Under the pieces are notes generated by a model. It searched no databases, was not told the DNA's origin, and was given only the letters and a program-made list of their open reading frames with translations. From DASVHS01 sp038244815 (GTDB taxonomy: Bacteria; Acidobacteriota; Thermoanaerobaculia; Gp7-AA8), in contig JBBRTB010000009.1 of NCBI GenBank assembly GCA_038244815.1, positions 62,001 through 126,000 of the forward strand: a stretch of DNA of 64,000 bases, written 5' to 3'. The translations under genes and the position numbers were made by a program. Every line of letters starts with the position of its first letter. Position 1 is the stretch's first letter. Below are positions 34,940-44,232 of the stretch, piece by piece.

Positions 34940-35704
34940 ATGGTCATTTTAGGCGACAATGCGCTCCGCGTGCACGTGACCCTGGTTGTTCCCTGTTACA
35001 ACGAAGAGAAGCGGCTGCCGGTGGAGACGTTTCGGAAATTCGCCATCGACGGGGCAGACCTCACCTTCCTTTTCGTCGACGACGGCAGCACGGACGGGAC
35101 GGCCGCGGTCCTCGCGAACCTGCGGCGCGAAGATCCGTCACGCTTCGCGGTGCTCACGCTCGAGCAAAACTCGGGAAAAGCGGAAGCGGTTCGCCTGGGA
35201 ATGATGGCAGCGATGGAGCGCGGACCGGAGATCGTCGGATTCTGGGACGCCGATCTGGCCACGCCGCTCTCTGAAATCCAGCAATTTCTCGACGTGTTCG
35301 CGCAGAAAGCCGGGGTGGTCATGGTGTTCGGTGCGCGCGTCCGGCTGCTGGGACGCAACATCAGCCGGCGTGAGTCGCGGCATTATTTCGGCCGCATCGG
35401 GGCAACGCTGATCTCGCGGACGCTCGGGCTGGCCGTCTACGACACGCAGTGCGGCGCGAAGCTCTTTCGCGTGGATGACACGCTCCGGCAGATCCTGTCG
35501 ACGCCGTTCCGCTCCCGTTGGATCTTCGACGTCGAGATCATCGCCCGTCTGGTGCGGTTGCGCGGACGCGACGCGGCGGCACAGGCGATCTACGAACTGC
35601 CCATCCGCGAGTGGCGCGACGTGCACGGCTCGAAGGTGAAGTCTCGCGATTTCATCCGCGCGCTTCGCGACCTCTGGAAGATCCGCGGCGCGTATAAACG
35701 GTAA
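34940..35704 (+). CDS. family 2 glycosyltransferase, polyprenyl-phosphate sugar type
   Basis: A 254-residue GT-A fold enzyme resembling dolichol/undecaprenyl-phosphate glucosyl- or mannosyltransferases. VTLVVPCYNEEKRLP opens the nucleotide-binding fold. VDDGSTDGT and FWDADLATPL (DxD-like) are the donor and metal motifs. DTQCGAKLFR is typical of the ALG5/Dpm1-like branch. No membrane span is visible. The true start may be the GTG at 34970, nearer the conserved domain. It is followed after one base by an aminotransferase, suggesting a two-gene operon. Confidence 0.87.
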   Translation: MVILGDNALRVHVTLVVPCYNEEKRLPVETFRKFAIDGADLTFLFVDDGSTDGTAAVLANLRREDPSRFAVLTLEQNSGKAEAVRLGMMAAMERGPEIVGFWDADLATPLSEIQQFLDVFAQKAGVVMVFGARVRLLGRNISRRESRHYFGRIGATLISRTLGLAVYDTQCGAKLFRVDDTLRQILSTPFRSRWIFDVEIIARLVRLRGRDAAAQAIYELPIREWRDVHGSKVKSRDFIRALRDLWKIRGAYKR

Positions 35705-35705
35705 G

Positions 35706-36965
35706 ATGGCGCTGTTGCAGACCACCGGTGCGCTCTCCGCTCTCGCCCAGGGATTGAGGGGCTCTGAGATTCTCAAGATCGCCGGCGAGATCCGGAGTCT
35801 CGCTGCTTCGGGAAAATCGATCTGTAATCTGACTGTCGGCGACTTCTCTCCCGCCGAGTTCCGGATTCCGAAGGCGCTCGAACGCGACATCGTCGAGGCG
35901 TTGCAAGCCGGCCAGACGAACTACCCACCCGCCGACGGCACCATGGAGCTGCGCAAGGCCGTCGTGAAGTGGTACGAGGACGAGCTCGGGTTGGCGTACG
36001 GGATCGAGTCGGTGCTCATCGCCGGCGGCTCGCGGCCGGTCATCTACGCTGCCTACGCCGCGATCGTCGATCGCGGAGACAACGTCATTTATCCGATCCC
36101 GTCGTGGAACAACAATCACTACACCTATCTGTCTGGCGGCAATCCGATCGAAGTCAACGTCGGACCGGAGACGAATTTCCTTCCCACCGCGGCAATGCTC
36201 GAGCCGCACGTTCGAACTGCGCGTCTGATCTGCATCTGCACGCCGCTCAATCCCACCGGAACGGTGATGGCGCGCGAAGAAGTGGCGTCGATTGCGCGGC
36301 TGGTCGTCGCCGAAAACGAGCGCCGCGCCGCTGCCGGCGAGCGGCCGCTGTACCTGCTGTGGGACCAGGTGTACTGGACGCTGACGTTTGGCTCCAACCG
36401 TCATTACGCTCCGCCACAGCTCGTGCCGGAGTCGGCGGCTTACACGATTTTCATCGACGGCATCTCCAAGGCCTTCGCGGCAACGGGACTGCGCGTCGGC
36501 TGGACGGTTGCGCCGCCCGTCGTGACGGCGGCGATGCGCGACATCATCGGCCACGTCGGTGCATGGGCTCCAAGACCCGAGCAACTGGCCACGGCGAAGT
36601 TTCTCGGCCGAACGAGTGAAGTCGCTTCCTTTCAGCGTGAGATGATCGCCGCCCTGCAACTGCGCCTGGGCATCCTCCACGAGGAATTCGAGGCCATGCG
36701 CGGTGAAGGCCTCCCCGTCCGTTCCATTTCACCGCAGGGGGCGATCTATCTGTCGGCGCGGTTCGATCTCTTCGGACGCGGTCTGAAGAGCAACGAGGAG
36801 ATCCGGCGGTTCCTTCTCGACCGGGCCGGCTTCGCTGTCGTTCCGTTCCAGGCCTTCGGGCTCAAGCGCGATGACGGCTGGTTCCGGCTCAGCGTCGGGG
36901 CGGTGTCGCCGGACGACATCCGCGCCGGCCTCGCTCGCGTGCGCGACGCGTTGCGCCAATTGTGA
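35706..36965 (+). CDS. pyridoxal-phosphate aminotransferase (class I/II)
   Basis: A 419-residue PLP enzyme of the aspartate aminotransferase fold. The sequence shows LTVGDFSPAEFRIP, the substrate-binding TNYPPADGTMELRKAV, CTPLNPTGTVM, and the PLP-lysine motif FIDGISKAFAATGLRVGW. RLSVGAVSPDDI near the C-terminus contains the carboxylate-binding Arg. The amino-acid substrate cannot be told. It directly follows the glycosyltransferase (stop TAA, then G, then ATG), so co-expression is near certain. Confidence 0.92.
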   Translation: MALLQTTGALSALAQGLRGSEILKIAGEIRSLAASGKSICNLTVGDFSPAEFRIPKALERDIVEALQAGQTNYPPADGTMELRKAVVKWYEDELGLAYGIESVLIAGGSRPVIYAAYAAIVDRGDNVIYPIPSWNNNHYTYLSGGNPIEVNVGPETNFLPTAAMLEPHVRTARLICICTPLNPTGTVMAREEVASIARLVVAENERRAAAGERPLYLLWDQVYWTLTFGSNRHYAPPQLVPESAAYTIFIDGISKAFAATGLRVGWTVAPPVVTAAMRDIIGHVGAWAPRPEQLATAKFLGRTSEVASFQREMIAALQLRLGILHEEFEAMRGEGLPVRSISPQGAIYLSARFDLFGRGLKSNEEIRRFLLDRAGFAVVPFQAFGLKRDDGWFRLSVGAVSPDDIRAGLARVRDALRQL

Positions 36966-36993
36966 GCGGCGCGTTGATACACTCCGCCGCCGA

Positions 36994-37149
36994 ATGATCC
37001 TCCTGTTGTATGCGGCGACGGCGGCCTCGTTTGCTGGCGCTGGCTCACCGCCCTTGGTCACGCTCTTCGCGATCGTCACGTTCGCGATCGTCTCCAAGCT
37101 CCGGCGGCTCAGAAGCGGGGCGTTGCCAGTGACCCGTGCACTCGCTTAG
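36994..37149 (+). CDS. possible 51-residue hydrophobic protein
   Basis: A short frame (MILLLYAATAASFAGAG, then LVTLFAIVTFAIVSKLRRL) with one or two membrane spans and a basic end. No Shine-Dalgarno is visible, and its stop overlaps the stop of convergent uvrB. It could be chance; I list it because the hydrophobic-then-basic layout is protein-like. Confidence 0.25.
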   Translation: MILLLYAATAASFAGAGSPPLVTLFAIVTFAIVSKLRRLRSGALPVTRALA

Positions 37150-39143
37150 ACGAAGATCCGCAGCTCTTTCAGTTCGCGCAGCCTGTCGCGGATCTCGGCG
37201 GCCTTCTCGAAGTCGAGATTCTTCGCCGCGTCTTTCATCTCTTTCGTGAGACGGCTGATGGCCTTGTCGATGTCCTCGTCGGCGACCAGGTCGAGCCTCG
37301 CTCTGGCCGACGGGCCGCCGGGAATCTCGAAGTAGTCGAGGTTGGACATCTTCACGAGATCGGAGTCGAACGAGCGGATGACCGTAGCCGGCTCGATGCC
37401 GTGCTCCTCGTTGTACTTCTGCTGGATCTCGCGGCGGCGGTTGGTCTCGCCGATCGCAAATTTCAGGGAGTCGGTGATGCGGTCCGCGTAGAGGACGGCC
37501 AGGCCGTTGACGTTGCGCGCGGCCCGCCCGATGGTCTGGATCAGCGAGGTGCCCGAACGGAGGAAGCCCTCCTTGTCCGCGTCGAGCACGGCCACAGCCG
37601 AGACCTCAGGGATGTCCAGGCCCTCGCGCAGCAGGTTGATGCCCACCAGCACGTCGTACAGGCCGGTGCGGAAGTCACGCAGGATGGCGATGCGCTCGAG
37701 CGTCTCCACGTCCGAGTGCAGGTAATTCACCTTGATCCCCAGTTCCATCAGATAGCGCGTGAGATCCTCGGCCATGCGCTTGGTGAGCGTCGTGACCATC
37801 ACCCGCTCGTTCTTGCTGATGCGCTCCCTGATCAGGCCGATGAGATCGTCGACCTGCCCCTTGACCGGCCGGATGCTGATCACCGGATCGAGCAGTCCGG
37901 TCGGACGAATGACCTGCTCCGCGAACAGTCCGCCCGCCTTCTCCAGTTCGTACGGAGCAGGTGTGGCGGAGACGTAGATGACCTGATTGAGCTTGCCCTG
38001 GAATTCGTCGAAGCTCAGCGGGCGGTTGTCGATCGCGCTGGGCAGACGGAAGCCGTATTCGACGAGCGTCTCCTTGCGTGAGCGGTCGCCGCCCCACATC
38101 CCCCGCACCTGCGGAATGGTCTGATGTGATTCATCGACGATCAGCAGAAAGTCTTTCGGGAAATAGTCGATGAGCGTGGGAGGAGGCTGGCCGGGCAGCC
38201 GTCCGCTCAGATGGCGAGAGTAGTTCTCGATCCCATTGCAGAAGCCGAGCTCGGCGATCATCTCCAGATCGAACAGGGTGCGCTGCGACAGGCGCTGCGC
38301 TTCGAGCAGGCGATCGTTGGCCCGGAGAAAGGACACGCGTTCGTCGAGCTCCGTGCGGATGTTCTCCATGGCCACGAGCAGCCGCTCGCGCGGGGTCACG
38401 TAATGCGTGCGCGGATAGACGGCCAGGCGGTCGTATTCGCGTCCCGACGTCCGACCGGTGACCGGATCGATGCGCGTCATCTTGTCGATCTCGTCCCCGA
38501 AGAACTCGATGCGCACGGCATCGTCCTCGTATGCCGGCCAGAGCTCGAGCACGTCTCCCCTCACCCGGAAGTTGCCGCGGGCCAGATCGTACGGGGTGCG
38601 CTCGTACTGCATCTCCGTCAGCTTCCGGAGATACTCGGTCATCGGCCGTTCGATGCCGCGCTCGAAGAACAGCAGCATGCCGTAGTACAGCTCCGGCTCG
38701 CCGATGCCGTAGATACAGGACACCGAGGCCACGATGATGACGTCTTTGCGCTCGAACAGCGACTTCGTCGCCGCCAGTCGCAGCTTGTCGATCTCGTCGT
38801 TCTTCGTCATCTCCTTTTCGATGTACAGATCGTTCTGCGGGATGTACGCCTCGGGCTGGTAGTAGTCGTAGTACGAGACGAAATACTCGACGCGGTTCTC
38901 CGGAAAGAAGTTCTTGAACTCCTGATACAGCTGCGCGGCCAGCGTCTTGTTGTGGGACAGCACCAGCGTCGGCTTGTTCACGTTCTCGATCACTTTCGCG
39001 ACACTGAACGTCTTCCCCGAGCCGGTGACCCCGAGCAGCACCTGGCTCGGGTCGCCGCGGCGGAGCCCTTCGGTGAGCTGCTGGATCGCCTGGGGCTGGT
39101 CGCCCTGAGGCTGAAAAGAGGAGACGAGTTTGAACGTGTCCAT
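37146..39143 (-). CDS. uvrB: excinuclease ABC subunit B
   Basis: The damage-verifying helicase-like subunit of UvrABC. It has 665 residues. Walker A GVTGSGKTFSVAKV is near residue 40. The beta-hairpin YYDYYQPEAYIPQNDLYIEK inserts between DNA strands. The motifs DESHQTIPQVRGMW, VGINLLREGLDIPE and QTIGRAARN follow. The C-terminal UVR motif (MKDAAKNLDFEKAAEIRDRL) binds UvrC. The ATG is at 39143, preceded by a repeat-filled gap. Confidence 0.98.
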   Translation of the reverse strand: MDTFKLVSSFQPQGDQPQAIQQLTEGLRRGDPSQVLLGVTGSGKTFSVAKVIENVNKPTLVLSHNKTLAAQLYQEFKNFFPENRVEYFVSYYDYYQPEAYIPQNDLYIEKEMTKNDEIDKLRLAATKSLFERKDVIIVASVSCIYGIGEPELYYGMLLFFERGIERPMTEYLRKLTEMQYERTPYDLARGNFRVRGDVLELWPAYEDDAVRIEFFGDEIDKMTRIDPVTGRTSGREYDRLAVYPRTHYVTPRERLLVAMENIRTELDERVSFLRANDRLLEAQRLSQRTLFDLEMIAELGFCNGIENYSRHLSGRLPGQPPPTLIDYFPKDFLLIVDESHQTIPQVRGMWGGDRSRKETLVEYGFRLPSAIDNRPLSFDEFQGKLNQVIYVSATPAPYELEKAGGLFAEQVIRPTGLLDPVISIRPVKGQVDDLIGLIRERISKNERVMVTTLTKRMAEDLTRYLMELGIKVNYLHSDVETLERIAILRDFRTGLYDVLVGINLLREGLDIPEVSAVAVLDADKEGFLRSGTSLIQTIGRAARNVNGLAVLYADRITDSLKFAIGETNRRREIQQKYNEEHGIEPATVIRSFDSDLVKMSNLDYFEIPGGPSARARLDLVADEDIDKAISRLTKEMKDAAKNLDFEKAAEIRDRLRELKELRIFV

Positions 39144-39173
39144 GCGGCCGGGGAAGTCTAGAGGAAGTCTATA

Positions 39174-39235
39174 CGTCCTCGGTCCTCGGTCCTCGGTTGA
39201 ACCCTGAGCTCGCGGAAGACCGAGGACCGAGGACG
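39174..39235. repeat. heptamer-built inverted repeat upstream of uvrB
   Basis: Arms 39174-39190 (CGTCCTCGGTCCTCGGT) and 39219-39235 are perfect 17-base complements built from CCTCGGT/ACCGAGG 7-mers. A third left-hand unit extends to 39197. It lies between uvrB and the end of the next minus-strand gene. Confidence 0.65.
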
Positions 39236-39239
39236 GCGT

Positions 39240-39803
39240 TTAGTCGGCCAGCGGGTGGTGCTCGCGCGGAGGAGCCGGTTCCTCTACAGGGGGTGGAACC
39301 GCTTTGCCCCTGGCCACTGCCTCATGAGCACTCTTCGTCAGCGTTTCCAGCTCGCCGGCCGTGACCTTCTTGTCCGAGATGGCCGATTCCATGGCCTTGA
39401 GGAAGGGCTGGAGGTTCTTGATGGAGACCTTGTCTTTGCGCAGCCCCTCGCGGAGACGGTTTACTTCCGTATCGAATTGCGCCTTCTGTGTGGCGTTGAT
39501 GTCGGCGGCGTACATTCCCTTCAGCTCGCCAAGCGATGTTCCGAGAACGTAGTCCATGAACTGAGCGAGGCGCGGACCGTTGATGACGGCCCCGGCCGCG
39601 AACAACAGCACCAGGATGACGGCGGATGCGATGCCGCATCCCATGGGCACCCAGTACGGAAAGAGCGGGCGCACTTCGGAAAGGGGCGAAGTATAGTAGT
39701 CGGCGGGCAAACGGAACGAACGCGGCGGTATGCCGTCAGGCACTGCGGCAGTGACCGATTCGTCTAAATTTCCACTGGGCATCGGGCGCGTTAAATGTAT
39801 CAT
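39240..39803 (-). CDS. single-span membrane protein with extracytoplasmic helical domain
   Basis: I do not recognise a family. It has 187 residues from the ATG at 39803 (MIHLTRPMPSGNLDES); the frame is open to 39968 without likely meaning. A cytoplasmic N-terminal part of about 70 residues is followed by one membrane span (WVPMGCGIASAVILVLLFAA) and a helical domain of about 85 residues (QKAQFDTEVNRLREGLRKDK). The C-terminus is Pro-rich (PPPVEEPAPPREHH). It faces the response regulator gene across a 56-base divergent gap. Confidence 0.65.
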   Translation of the reverse strand: MIHLTRPMPSGNLDESVTAAVPDGIPPRSFRLPADYYTSPLSEVRPLFPYWVPMGCGIASAVILVLLFAAGAVINGPRLAQFMDYVLGTSLGELKGMYAADINATQKAQFDTEVNRLREGLRKDKVSIKNLQPFLKAMESAISDKKVTAGELETLTKSAHEAVARGKAVPPPVEEPAPPREHHPLAD

Positions 39804-39859
39804 TGCGTTCGTTCCAGTCCCTGTTGAGGTAGCAACGGAAGGAAGGAAACCACCAGGCA

Positions 39860-40243
39860 ATGCCACCGCTGTCAAAAGTGACGGTTCTGATTCTCGATGA
39901 CAACCCGCTGGTGCTGAAGCTCGGGCGAGCGCTTCTGGAGCGCGAAGGTTGCACCGTGCTGACGGCATCGAGCTGGATCGAGTTCAATCACGTACTCGCG
40001 GGGAATACCCCCGACATCATTTTTCTCGACGTGAACCTGCCCAGCATCAAGGGCAACCGTCTCAGTGAAGTGTTGAAATCTCAGTCGAACAAGAAAGACA
40101 TCCCCATCGTGTTGATCTCGGACCTTCCGGAAAAGTCGCTCGAGGAGATGTTCCCGAGCTCCGGCGCCAACGCGTGGATGCGCAAGCCGCTGACGCGCGA
40201 CAAGATGGTCGACATGATCAGCAAGCACGTGCCCGCGACGTAG
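39860..40243 (+). CDS. single-domain response regulator
   Basis: A 127-residue CheY-like receiver without an output domain. The acidic pair is in ILDDNPLVLKLG. The phosphoacceptor Asp is in IIFLDVNLPSIKGN. The conserved Thr/Ser is in IVLISDLPEKS and the Lys in WMRKPLT. The upstream AAGGAAGGAAA is rather far from the ATG, while a nearer AGG lies 4 bases before it. No kinase is adjacent; the histidine kinase at 43180 on the same strand is the nearest candidate partner. Confidence 0.93.
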   Translation: MPPLSKVTVLILDDNPLVLKLGRALLEREGCTVLTASSWIEFNHVLAGNTPDIIFLDVNLPSIKGNRLSEVLKSQSNKKDIPIVLISDLPEKSLEEMFPSSGANAWMRKPLTRDKMVDMISKHVPAT

Positions 40244-40247
40244 GAGC

Positions 40248-42758
40248 TCACCCGCTCGTACTGGTCTGCGTCGGGATCGTCGGCGGAGGTGGAGCCGGCG
40301 GAGGAGTGGTGGGCTTGTCTCCGGGAGACTCGTCCACCCCAGGTGCGGGCGATTCACTTCCCTCGCCCGACTGCGCCGTGGCGTCGTTGGCGAGGTCGGC
40401 CGGTTCGGCCTCCTTCGGCTGATAGAACGGACGCTGCAGGTAGTAAGGCAGCTTGCTGACCTCCACGGTGGCACCGCTGCAATCCTTGTCCGGCTCCTGG
40501 CCGGCCACAAATGCCTCCATGACCACACGAGCGCAGGGACCGACACCACGCCGCCCTGTCTTCAGGTCCATGGGCACCATGACGATGCCGGGGGGCTGCT
40601 CGAAGTCGGGCTTCGGGGTGCGCAGCTTCGCCGCCTCGATCTGTTTGAACACGTCGATCCAGATCGGAAGCGCCATGCCCGCCCCGGTTCCGCCGGCTCC
40701 GAGCGAGCGGCTGGGATCGTCGTAACCGACCCATACGCCGACCGTGTACTCGGGTGAGAAGCCGATGAACCAGGCGTCGGTATAGCTGTTGGTCGTTCCC
40801 GTTTTTCCAGCCAGCGGGTCCGCGAGAACATGCGCCTCATACGCCGTGCCGCGGTCGATGGTGCCCTTGAGCATGTAGGCGAGCTCGTAGGCGACCTGAG
40901 GCTGCGTGGCCTCCGACAGGACGGGCGGCGGCTCCTCGAGCACTCGATCGGTCGGGTCGGTGATGCGCACGATGCGGCGAGGTTTGACGTATACACCGTG
41001 GTTGACGAAGACGTTGTAGGCCGCGGTCATCTCGATCGGCGAAACCCCGGCCGCGCCCAGCGCCAGCGACGGATACCTGGGAAGACTGCCGGTGATTCCG
41101 CAGCGCCGCGCGAAGTCGATGACCTTGTCGGCACCGACCATCATGAACGTCTTCACGGCGGGGATGTTGATGGACAGCTCCACGGCCCGCTGGATCGTCA
41201 CGATGCCTGCGTACTTGCCGTAATAGTTCTTCGGTGCATACACGTTGCCGGGGCCGACCTGGATCTCGATGGGGGCGTCGAACAGTGTATCCGCCGGGGT
41301 CAGTCCCTTTTCGAACGCCGCCCCGTACACGAATGGTTTGAATGACGATCCGGTCTGGCGCCGCGACTGCGTGGCGCGGTTGAACTTCGAGATCTGGAAG
41401 TCATACCCGCCCACCAGAGCGCGGACGTCGCCGCTTTTGGCGTCGAGAATCACCACTGCCCCCTGCACCTGCGGCATCTGGTCGAGCAGCCACTTCCGGT
41501 CCTTCGTTTTCGAATCCTCGGTCAGGCGGACGTACACGAGATCGCCGCGCTTGAGAAAACCGGACATCGTGTCGTGCTGGGTCCACGCATAATTCGGAGG
41601 GCCAAGGTCGATCTCGTCCTTGCCCGCGCGCACGGTCACGCGCTCTTTCTCCACGCTCATCACCACCGCCGGGTAGAGCTTGTCCACGACGTAGTCCTCG
41701 TGACTCCAGGACGGATCGTGATAACTGGCCGGATCGACGCCCTCGGCGATGACGTTGCGCGCCGGCTTGCGGAAGCCCCGATTCTTGTCGACGCGCCGAA
41801 GACCCCGCTGCAGCGCCGACTCGGCGATCTGCTGCAGCTTCAGATCGAGCGTGGTGTAGACCTTCAATCCGCTGCGATAGAGACTCTCCACCCCGAACTT
41901 GTCGCTCTTCTCGATGTATTGGCGGACCTCCTCGGAAAAATAAGCGCCGATCTGCGGCGCCTCTTCTTTGAAAGTGCCCAGGACGACGGGCGTGTTGACG
42001 GCGGCCTGGAACTGCGCGCGGTTGATGTACTTCACGTCGAGCATGCGACGCAGAACGTGATCGCGGCGGCGCCTGGCCGCGGCCGGGTTCAGCATCGGGC
42101 TGTACGCCCCGGGCCTGTTGCTGATCCCTGCGATCATGGCCGCCTCGGCCAGGGTGAGGTCTTTGGCGTGCTTGCCGAAATACAGGCGCGAGGCCGATTC
42201 CACGCCGTACGCACCGTGACCGAAATACACCTGGTTCGCATACAGCTCGAGGATCTGATCCTTGGTGAAGTCCTTCTCGATCTGAATGGAGAGCAGCGCT
42301 TCATTCAGTTTGCGGCCCCAGCTCTTCTCCGGCGTGAGGAAGATGAGCTTGGAGAGCTGCTGGGTGAGCGTGGATGCCCCCTCCACCTTCTTCCCGGCCA
42401 GAAGGTCCTTGATCCCCGCCCGGGCGATGGCCTTGAGACTGATCCCGCCGTGTTTGTAGAAATCGGCGTCCTCGGTGGCGATGATGGCGTTGATGAGGTC
42501 GGGGGCCATGTCCTTCTTCGGAACGATGATTCGCTTCTGGATGGAGTAGTCCGCGAACGGCACCCCGTTCCTGTCATACACGTGCGTGATGATGGCCGGC
42601 CGGTAATCCTCGAGCGACTTGACGGCGGGCACCCGCACGGCGTGCGCAAAGACGAAGCCGGCCGGAACCCCCAGGACCAGAACCACGAAGAGGATGAGCA
42701 GGCGGGATTTCCGGCGCCACCGTGCCGGAGGGGGAGTTTTCTGGTCGGTCACCCGCAT
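40248..42758 (-). CDS. class A penicillin-binding protein 1A
   Basis: A bifunctional peptidoglycan synthase, 836 residues. A cytoplasmic basic N-terminus and a membrane anchor (RLLILFVVLVLGVPAGFVFA) come first. The GT51 glycosyltransferase domain has ATEDADFYKHGGISLKAIAR and GASTLTQQLSKL. The transpeptidase domain has the SxxK serine in TGSSFKPFVYGAAF, the SxN motif in ELSINIPAVKTF, and KTG in KTGTTNSYTDAWF. The C-terminal tail is Pro-rich (PTTPPPAPPPPTIPTQ). It acts in the periplasm on lipid II. It is divergent from the PATAN-like gene with only 17 bases between starts. Confidence 0.96.
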   Translation of the reverse strand: MRVTDQKTPPPARWRRKSRLLILFVVLVLGVPAGFVFAHAVRVPAVKSLEDYRPAIITHVYDRNGVPFADYSIQKRIIVPKKDMAPDLINAIIATEDADFYKHGGISLKAIARAGIKDLLAGKKVEGASTLTQQLSKLIFLTPEKSWGRKLNEALLSIQIEKDFTKDQILELYANQVYFGHGAYGVESASRLYFGKHAKDLTLAEAAMIAGISNRPGAYSPMLNPAAARRRRDHVLRRMLDVKYINRAQFQAAVNTPVVLGTFKEEAPQIGAYFSEEVRQYIEKSDKFGVESLYRSGLKVYTTLDLKLQQIAESALQRGLRRVDKNRGFRKPARNVIAEGVDPASYHDPSWSHEDYVVDKLYPAVVMSVEKERVTVRAGKDEIDLGPPNYAWTQHDTMSGFLKRGDLVYVRLTEDSKTKDRKWLLDQMPQVQGAVVILDAKSGDVRALVGGYDFQISKFNRATQSRRQTGSSFKPFVYGAAFEKGLTPADTLFDAPIEIQVGPGNVYAPKNYYGKYAGIVTIQRAVELSINIPAVKTFMMVGADKVIDFARRCGITGSLPRYPSLALGAAGVSPIEMTAAYNVFVNHGVYVKPRRIVRITDPTDRVLEEPPPVLSEATQPQVAYELAYMLKGTIDRGTAYEAHVLADPLAGKTGTTNSYTDAWFIGFSPEYTVGVWVGYDDPSRSLGAGGTGAGMALPIWIDVFKQIEAAKLRTPKPDFEQPPGIVMVPMDLKTGRRGVGPCARVVMEAFVAGQEPDKDCSGATVEVSKLPYYLQRPFYQPKEAEPADLANDATAQSGEGSESPAPGVDESPGDKPTTPPPAPPPPTIPTQTSTSG

Positions 42759-42775
42759 AGTTTAAAATCAAAACC

Positions 42776-43183
42776 ATGTCATCGGTCCCAATGAGTCCCC
42801 CAGCACCCGAATGGGCCCGCCTGGTCGGAGACTCGCTCAAGCAGAACGGCGTCTGGCACACGTACGCCAAGCTCATCGAGGCACGCACCACCTATCCGAA
42901 CGATCTTCCGCTGCGCGGCTATGTGGAGATCGTCCGCAACGTGATCGTGCGCGAGTTTCTGGAACATCCCAAGGGGATGCAGTCGGTCCCGAAGCTGAGC
43001 GCCGAGTTCCTCACGAACTTCGACCGGTTTAACCTCAGCGCCCAGGAAGGATTCCTCATCTCTCTCATCGATGGCCGGATGGACATCTCCAAGCTCATGA
43101 TCCTGAGCCCGTTCGACCCCTTCACCACGCTGTTCAACCTGGCCAAGCTGCAGAATGAACAGGCCATCATGATCCCGAAATGA
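42776..43183 (+). CDS. PATAN-associated helical domain protein, coupled to a histidine kinase
   Basis: A 135-residue soluble protein I cannot name. The C-terminal part FNLSAQEGFLISLIDGRMDI followed by LSPFDPFTTLFNLAKLQNEQ resembles the helical module (LSxEEGFLLSxIDG...) found after PATAN/DUF4388 domains and in related regulators. There is no membrane span. The stop overlaps the kinase start in an ATGA arrangement, so it is translationally coupled and probably acts in the same signalling path. Confidence 0.75.
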   Translation: MSSVPMSPPAPEWARLVGDSLKQNGVWHTYAKLIEARTTYPNDLPLRGYVEIVRNVIVREFLEHPKGMQSVPKLSAEFLTNFDRFNLSAQEGFLISLIDGRMDISKLMILSPFDPFTTLFNLAKLQNEQAIMIPK

Positions 43184-44232
43184 CCGCCATGAATGTACCC
43201 GAAAACCGATACACGATCGCCGAGCATCTCAAGTCGCCCATCGCCATCGTCAACGACCATGGTGCCATCGAGTGGAGCAACCAGGCGTTCCAGACGTCCT
43301 TCGGCAGCGGACCGCTGCCGTGGATCCAGGAGGCGGCGCGAGCGGTGGCCGGCGAGCGCGGCTGGCTGCAGGCCTTCTTTCTTCCGGGTGACGACCAGCG
43401 GTCGATCGACGTGGATATCTCCGGGCGCACCTACCGCATCGATCTCATCCGCAACGTCGAGGATTACGGCACGCAGGCCGTGGCGCTCTGGTTCGAAGAC
43501 GTCACCGAGCAGCGGCAGGCCGAGCAGGCCAAGTCCGACTTTACCGCCCAGATCGTCCACGATCTGCGCGGTCCCCTTTCCGGAATTCAGGGAACGCTCG
43601 AATTCGTGCTGTCGCAGGAAGGCAACAAGATCGACTCGATGTACACCGACCTGCTCACCGAGGCCTCCCACGAATCCGAACGGATGATGAATCTCATCAA
43701 CGAGATTCTCGACTTCTCGAAGATTCAGTCCGGGAAGTTCACCGTGGAGAAGGAACCGGTGCGCATGGCCGGTCTTCTCAAACGGGCCATCCGCAGCCTG
43801 CAGTCGGTGGCTTCCCGCGATGAGATCTTCCTGGTCAGCGCCCACGGACGGGAGTTCCCGCAGATCAGCGGAAGCCTGGAGAAACTGACACAGGCGATCA
43901 TCAATCTGATCTCGAACTCGCTGAAGTTCACTCCCAAAAAGGGATTGATCTCCGTTGGCGCTCAGGTGATGCGGAGCGGCGAGACGCCCGAGGCGATCGT
44001 CGTCACCGTCACCGACAGCGGCATGGGCATCAAAGCCGGTGAAGTCAACAACCTGTTCGCGAAGTACAAGCAGACCGGTAACAAGTCCTTCCGTGGAGGC
44101 GGCGGTACCGGCCTCGGTCTGTTTATCGTGAAGCAGATCGTCGAAGCGCACGGCGGCGAAGTGAGCGTGGCCTCGATCGAGGGTGTGGGCACGTCGATGG
44201 TCGTGAAGCTGCCCGTCAAGCGCGCCGCTTAG
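43180..44232 (+). CDS. PAS-containing sensor histidine kinase (soluble)
   Basis: A 350-residue kinase without membrane spans. A PAS-like domain covers about residues 13-108 (SPIAIVNDHGAIEWSNQAF). The phosphoacceptor is His127 in IVHDLRGPLSGIQG. The ATPase domain shows the N box NLISNSLKFTPKKG, the G1 box DSGMGIK and the G2 box GGGGTGLGLFIVKQIVEAHG. It phosphorylates an unknown partner; the lone response regulator at 39860 is a candidate. Its 3' end overlaps the convergent aroB end by 17 bases. Confidence 0.94.
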   Translation: MTAMNVPENRYTIAEHLKSPIAIVNDHGAIEWSNQAFQTSFGSGPLPWIQEAARAVAGERGWLQAFFLPGDDQRSIDVDISGRTYRIDLIRNVEDYGTQAVALWFEDVTEQRQAEQAKSDFTAQIVHDLRGPLSGIQGTLEFVLSQEGNKIDSMYTDLLTEASHESERMMNLINEILDFSKIQSGKFTVEKEPVRMAGLLKRAIRSLQSVASRDEIFLVSAHGREFPQISGSLEKLTQAIINLISNSLKFTPKKGLISVGAQVMRSGETPEAIVVTVTDSGMGIKAGEVNNLFAKYKQTGNKSFRGGGGTGLGLFIVKQIVEAHGGEVSVASIEGVGTSMVVKLPVKRAA

